A DNA stretch of 37,739 nucleotides, taken from assembly GCA_035939775.1 (NCBI GenBank), contig DASZFO010000071.1, positions 1-37,739 of the forward strand. The letters run 5' to 3'. Shown here piece by piece: positions 35,430-37,739 of this stretch. This DNA is from Pirellulales bacterium. Lineage in GTDB: Bacteria > Planctomycetota > Planctomycetia > Pirellulales > DATAWG01. Position numbers and translations under genes: made by a program. Below the pieces are notes generated by a model. It did no database searches, had not been told where the DNA came from, and worked only from the letters and a program-made list of their open reading frames with translations. The first letter of the stretch is position 1. The number at the start of each line of letters is the position of its first letter.

Positions 35430-37739
35430 TTACTTTCGCTTTCGCCGCCCCAAGCAGCCGAGTGAAGCCGAGCCGAGCAGAGCCAGCAGCATCGTCGTAG
35501 GTTCTGGGACCGTCGCTGCGCTGCCGCCGAGATTACCGCTGGCGAGAGTATCGGCGCCCAAGATCAAATCGCTTGCCGACGATCCGTCATTGGCCAGTGA
35601 GTTCGACGGATTGACCGATCCAGCGTCAATTGTCTCGATGGGATCAAGAGAGCTGGCCAGCACGAAACCACTCGACTGAGCCAACGGATTGCCCGAGGCA
35701 TCGCTCGCGTCGATCGTCAACAGCGCCGGGCTGCCGGCCGCCCCGCCGATGATCAGCGAGTTCTGAACGATGTGGTCGGCGGTGAGGCTGGCACCGGCGT
35801 TGACTTGGGTATTGCCCGTCCCGCCGATGCCGCCGACTTGTTGATTTCCGGCGGAGATCAAGAGGCCCGCGGCAGCGTTGCTGCCGTTGGTAATCGCGAC
35901 TCGATTGGCCGGGATCGTCGTGCCCAAGGCAGAGACCGAGCCGGCCAGTTCCAAGACACCGCTGCCGGTGATGTTGGCTGTCACGCCGTTGCCGACGCTT
36001 GCCAAGCCGGAAGCAATGCTTGCTCGTAGTTTTCCGCCGCTGGCCGCCAGCGAGCTGTTGTTGCCGAGCGACAGCCCGCCGTCGATCTCCAGCGTGCCAA
36101 CGTTCGACTTAACGAGCACTCCGCCGGTTCCAGCAGTTGCTCCGGACGCCAAAGCGATCGTGCCAGCGAACGTCGTGCCCGTCGACTGATTTACAGTGAG
36201 CGCGGCGCCTGAGCCGACGTTCACCCGCGCCGAGCCGCCTGAGACCGTGCCCGACAGGCCAGTTACCGATTGGTTCTTGCCGAGATTCAAGACGGAGGCC
36301 GCGCCGCTATTGCCGTTGACGGCCAATGGGCCGCCGCCGAGCGTGCCTGTCGTGGTGGTGGTGAGAGTGCCGTTGTTGACCGTCGTGGCGCCGCTATACG
36401 TATTGTTTGCGCTGAGAACCATGGTGCCCGGACCGTTCATGGTGATCCCACCCGTGGTTCCCACTTCGTCGCGGAGAACGGCCGACACGTTCAGCTTGCC
36501 GACTCCGGCCGCGACGTTGAATGGGATACTGATGCGCAGGTCGATACCACCAGGCGCCGCGATGTTTGCGTCACTTGAGACTGGATTAGCTGTAACGGCG
36601 CTATTGAAGGTGAAATCGCCGAAGGGTGCTGGCGGGGACGGATCGCCGGCGATCGTGGCGCCGCTGTTGAGCGTCAGTTGGCCCACGTTGTGCGTTGTGC
36701 CGAGGCCCGTCGTCAGGATTCCGTTGGCGTTGATCGTAATCGCGGGGATGCTCACATTGGGAGCATTGAGACCAGAGCCGAGCACGTTGTTGGCGCCTCC
36801 GAGATTACCCAATTGGAGTGTGCCGCCGTTGTTGATTGTAATGGTGCTCGTCGTGTTGAATGTGGCCGCGGCGCCGTCGTAGCCATAGTTGGCGATGAGC
36901 CTTCCGCCGGCAATCGTAACGGGGCCGGCAAATGTGTTGGCCGCGCCGAGAAGAAGTTCGCCAGGCCCCACATAGTTGAGACCGCCGCTGCCGACGATCG
37001 GATGGAAGACAACCAGCGCGTTGGCGATGTTGGTGATATTGACGCTGCCGCCGCCGGCGCCGAGCGTGATGGCGCGGGAAGTCGAGTTGTAGGCCGTCCC
37101 GGTTACCTGCAGCGTGCTGCCTCCGTTCAAAGCCACTCCGCCGCCCGCCGCGCCCAACGCGCCGTCGGCGGCAACCGAGAGAGTCGTGGCATTGTTGACC
37201 GTCGTGCCGCCTGAGAAAACATTGGATGGACTTGAAAGCACCAGCGTTCCGCCGCCGGCCACGATGATGCTGCTGCTCGCGGACTCGGCGATACTGCCGG
37301 CGATGGTTTGAGTAGTTCCGGGTGCCACGCTGAAATTGGCGTTGCCTCCCATAAGAAATAGTGAGCCTCCCGCGGCGGTTCCCGCACCGCCAGCATGCCC
37401 GAGGCCACTGCCACCGCCGGTGCCCGCCGTGAGCGAGCCGGCATCGGTCGACGAATTGGCAAAGGTGATGGTCGCACCGGAGCGAACAAAAACTGCGGCG
37501 CCGAATGCCGCGCCCCCTCCTCCGCCGCCTTCATTCCCATTGCCGCCGACTCCGCCGCCGATGCCACCGAAGCCACCTACAAAAGGTCCATACACGGCAA
37601 CATTGGATGATCCTCCTCCGCCGCCGCCTCCGCCGCCGAAGCCGCCATTGCCGCCGCCGCCAGCCGATGTGTTAATAACATCACCACCTCCGCCGCCGCC
37701 GCCACCGAAACCACCGGCGCCGCCCATTCCGGAATTGTT
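35430..37739 (-). CDS. PEP-CTERM surface protein, paralogue 3 (5' end outside the window)
   Basis: The visible 769 residues begin inside a glycine-rich region (GGGGGGG runs, about 37,500-37,725) and go on with autotransporter-type strands (GGGTLVLSSPSNVFSGGTTV, NTYSGATTVNNGTLTTTTTG). Then come the shared module (LELAGSVSALGTTIPANRVA to IDASDASGNPL) and VPEPTTMLLALLGSASLGCL with basic GRRKRK, the PEP-CTERM signal. The frame is open through the window edge, so start, signal peptide and leader are not visible. It is the first gene of three in tandem on this strand. Confidence 0.88.
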   Translation of the reverse strand, partial: NNSGMGGAGGFGGGGGGGGDVINTSAGGGGNGGFGGGGGGGGGSSNVAVYGPFVGGFGGIGGGVGGNGNEGGGGGGAAFGAAVFVRSGATITFANSSTDAGSLTAGTGGGSGLGHAGGAGTAAGGSLFLMGGNANFSVAPGTTQTIAGSIAESASSSIIVAGGGTLVLSSPSNVFSGGTTVNNATTLSVAADGALGAAGGGVALNGGSTLQVTGTAYNSTSRAITLGAGGGSVNITNIANALVVFHPIVGSGGLNYVGPGELLLGAANTFAGPVTIAGGRLIANYGYDGAAATFNTTSTITINNGGTLQLGNLGGANNVLGSGLNAPNVSIPAITINANGILTTGLGTTHNVGQLTLNSGATIAGDPSPPAPFGDFTFNSAVTANPVSSDANIAAPGGIDLRISIPFNVAAGVGKLNVSAVLRDEVGTTGGITMNGPGTMVLSANNTYSGATTVNNGTLTTTTTGTLGGGPLAVNGNSGAASVLNLGKNQSVTGLSGTVSGGSARVNVGSGAALTVNQSTGTTFAGTIALASGATAGTGGVLVKSNVGTLEIDGGLSLGNNSSLAASGGKLRASIASGLASVGNGVTANITGSGVLELAGSVSALGTTIPANRVAITNGSNAAAGLLISAGNQQVGGIGGTGNTQVNAGASLTADHIVQNSLIIGGAAGSPALLTIDASDASGNPLAQSSGFVLASSLDPIETIDAGSVNPSNSLANDGSSASDLILGADTLASGNLGGSAATVPEPTTMLLALLGSASLGCLGRRKRK

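Noticed and set aside
1-37739. tRNA, rRNA or known riboswitch genes
   Set aside because: I looked for cloverleaf-like segments and conserved rRNA stretches by eye and saw none; a covariance-model scan was not possible here.

Overview
The window looks like a chromosomal stretch of a planctomycete, most likely from the Pirellulales or a close relative. The grounds are three giant proteins with autotransporter-type beta-strand repeats and PEP-CTERM anchors, a TAT-exported sugar-isomerase-like TIM barrel, ThuA-domain lipoproteins, small membrane proteins with the FQFSLRTLL signature, and many intergenic palindromes. G+C is high, base use is uniform, and I see no phage, plasmid, tRNA or rRNA genes. 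The order-level assignment is an inference from gene families.

Region 1 (1-12.7 kb) is envelope and export. A UDP-glucuronate decarboxylase and a rhodanese protein are followed by an MlaE-MlaF-MlaD lipid transporter set on the + strand. On the - strand, a GAF-sensor/HlyD fusion, a second HlyD-type adaptor and a creatininase-family hydrolase form a probable operon. It diverges from a TolC-family lipoprotein that carries a very long Pro/Gln-rich tail. Most intergenic gaps here hold short degenerate word repeats right in front of start codons.

Region 2 (12.7-28.2 kb) is a patchwork of small, mostly + strand genes: DUF1877, a GNAT-like acyltransferase, zinc-ribbon and lipoprotein genes, a HEAT/CXXCH protein, two tandem ThuA lipoproteins, BamE-like and LolA-like proteins, a cupredoxin/carboxypeptidase-regulatory-like protein, paralogous two-helix membrane proteins, a glyoxalase-fold protein and a TAT-exported TIM barrel. 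Its main feature is a cassette of about 40 bp found 12 times, always on the + strand. It has a TTGCTC -35-like hexamer, an 18-bp spacer in most copies, a GATAAT-type -10 and exactly six bases before the start triplet. That geometry predicts leaderless mRNAs. The cassette sits in front of unrelated genes, gene relics and tiny ORFs, so it appears to move or be copied independently of what it drives. The same region holds a 100-bp palindromic MITE-like element with TTA/TAA target duplications. One copy splits a small membrane-protein gene whose frame is restored when the copy is removed.

Region 3 (28.2-37.7 kb, - strand) holds three paralogous PEP-CTERM giants in tandem, the last cut by the window edge. 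They share a C-terminal module, and the two with visible starts share a conserved leader and promoter-like block of about 75 bp. They are likely exported matrix or surface proteins.

From established family knowledge, the parts would cooperate in envelope building: nucleotide-sugar supply, lipid transport, adaptor/TolC export and surface display. The middle region looks like a genomic zone where small genes, promoters and MITEs are shuffled.
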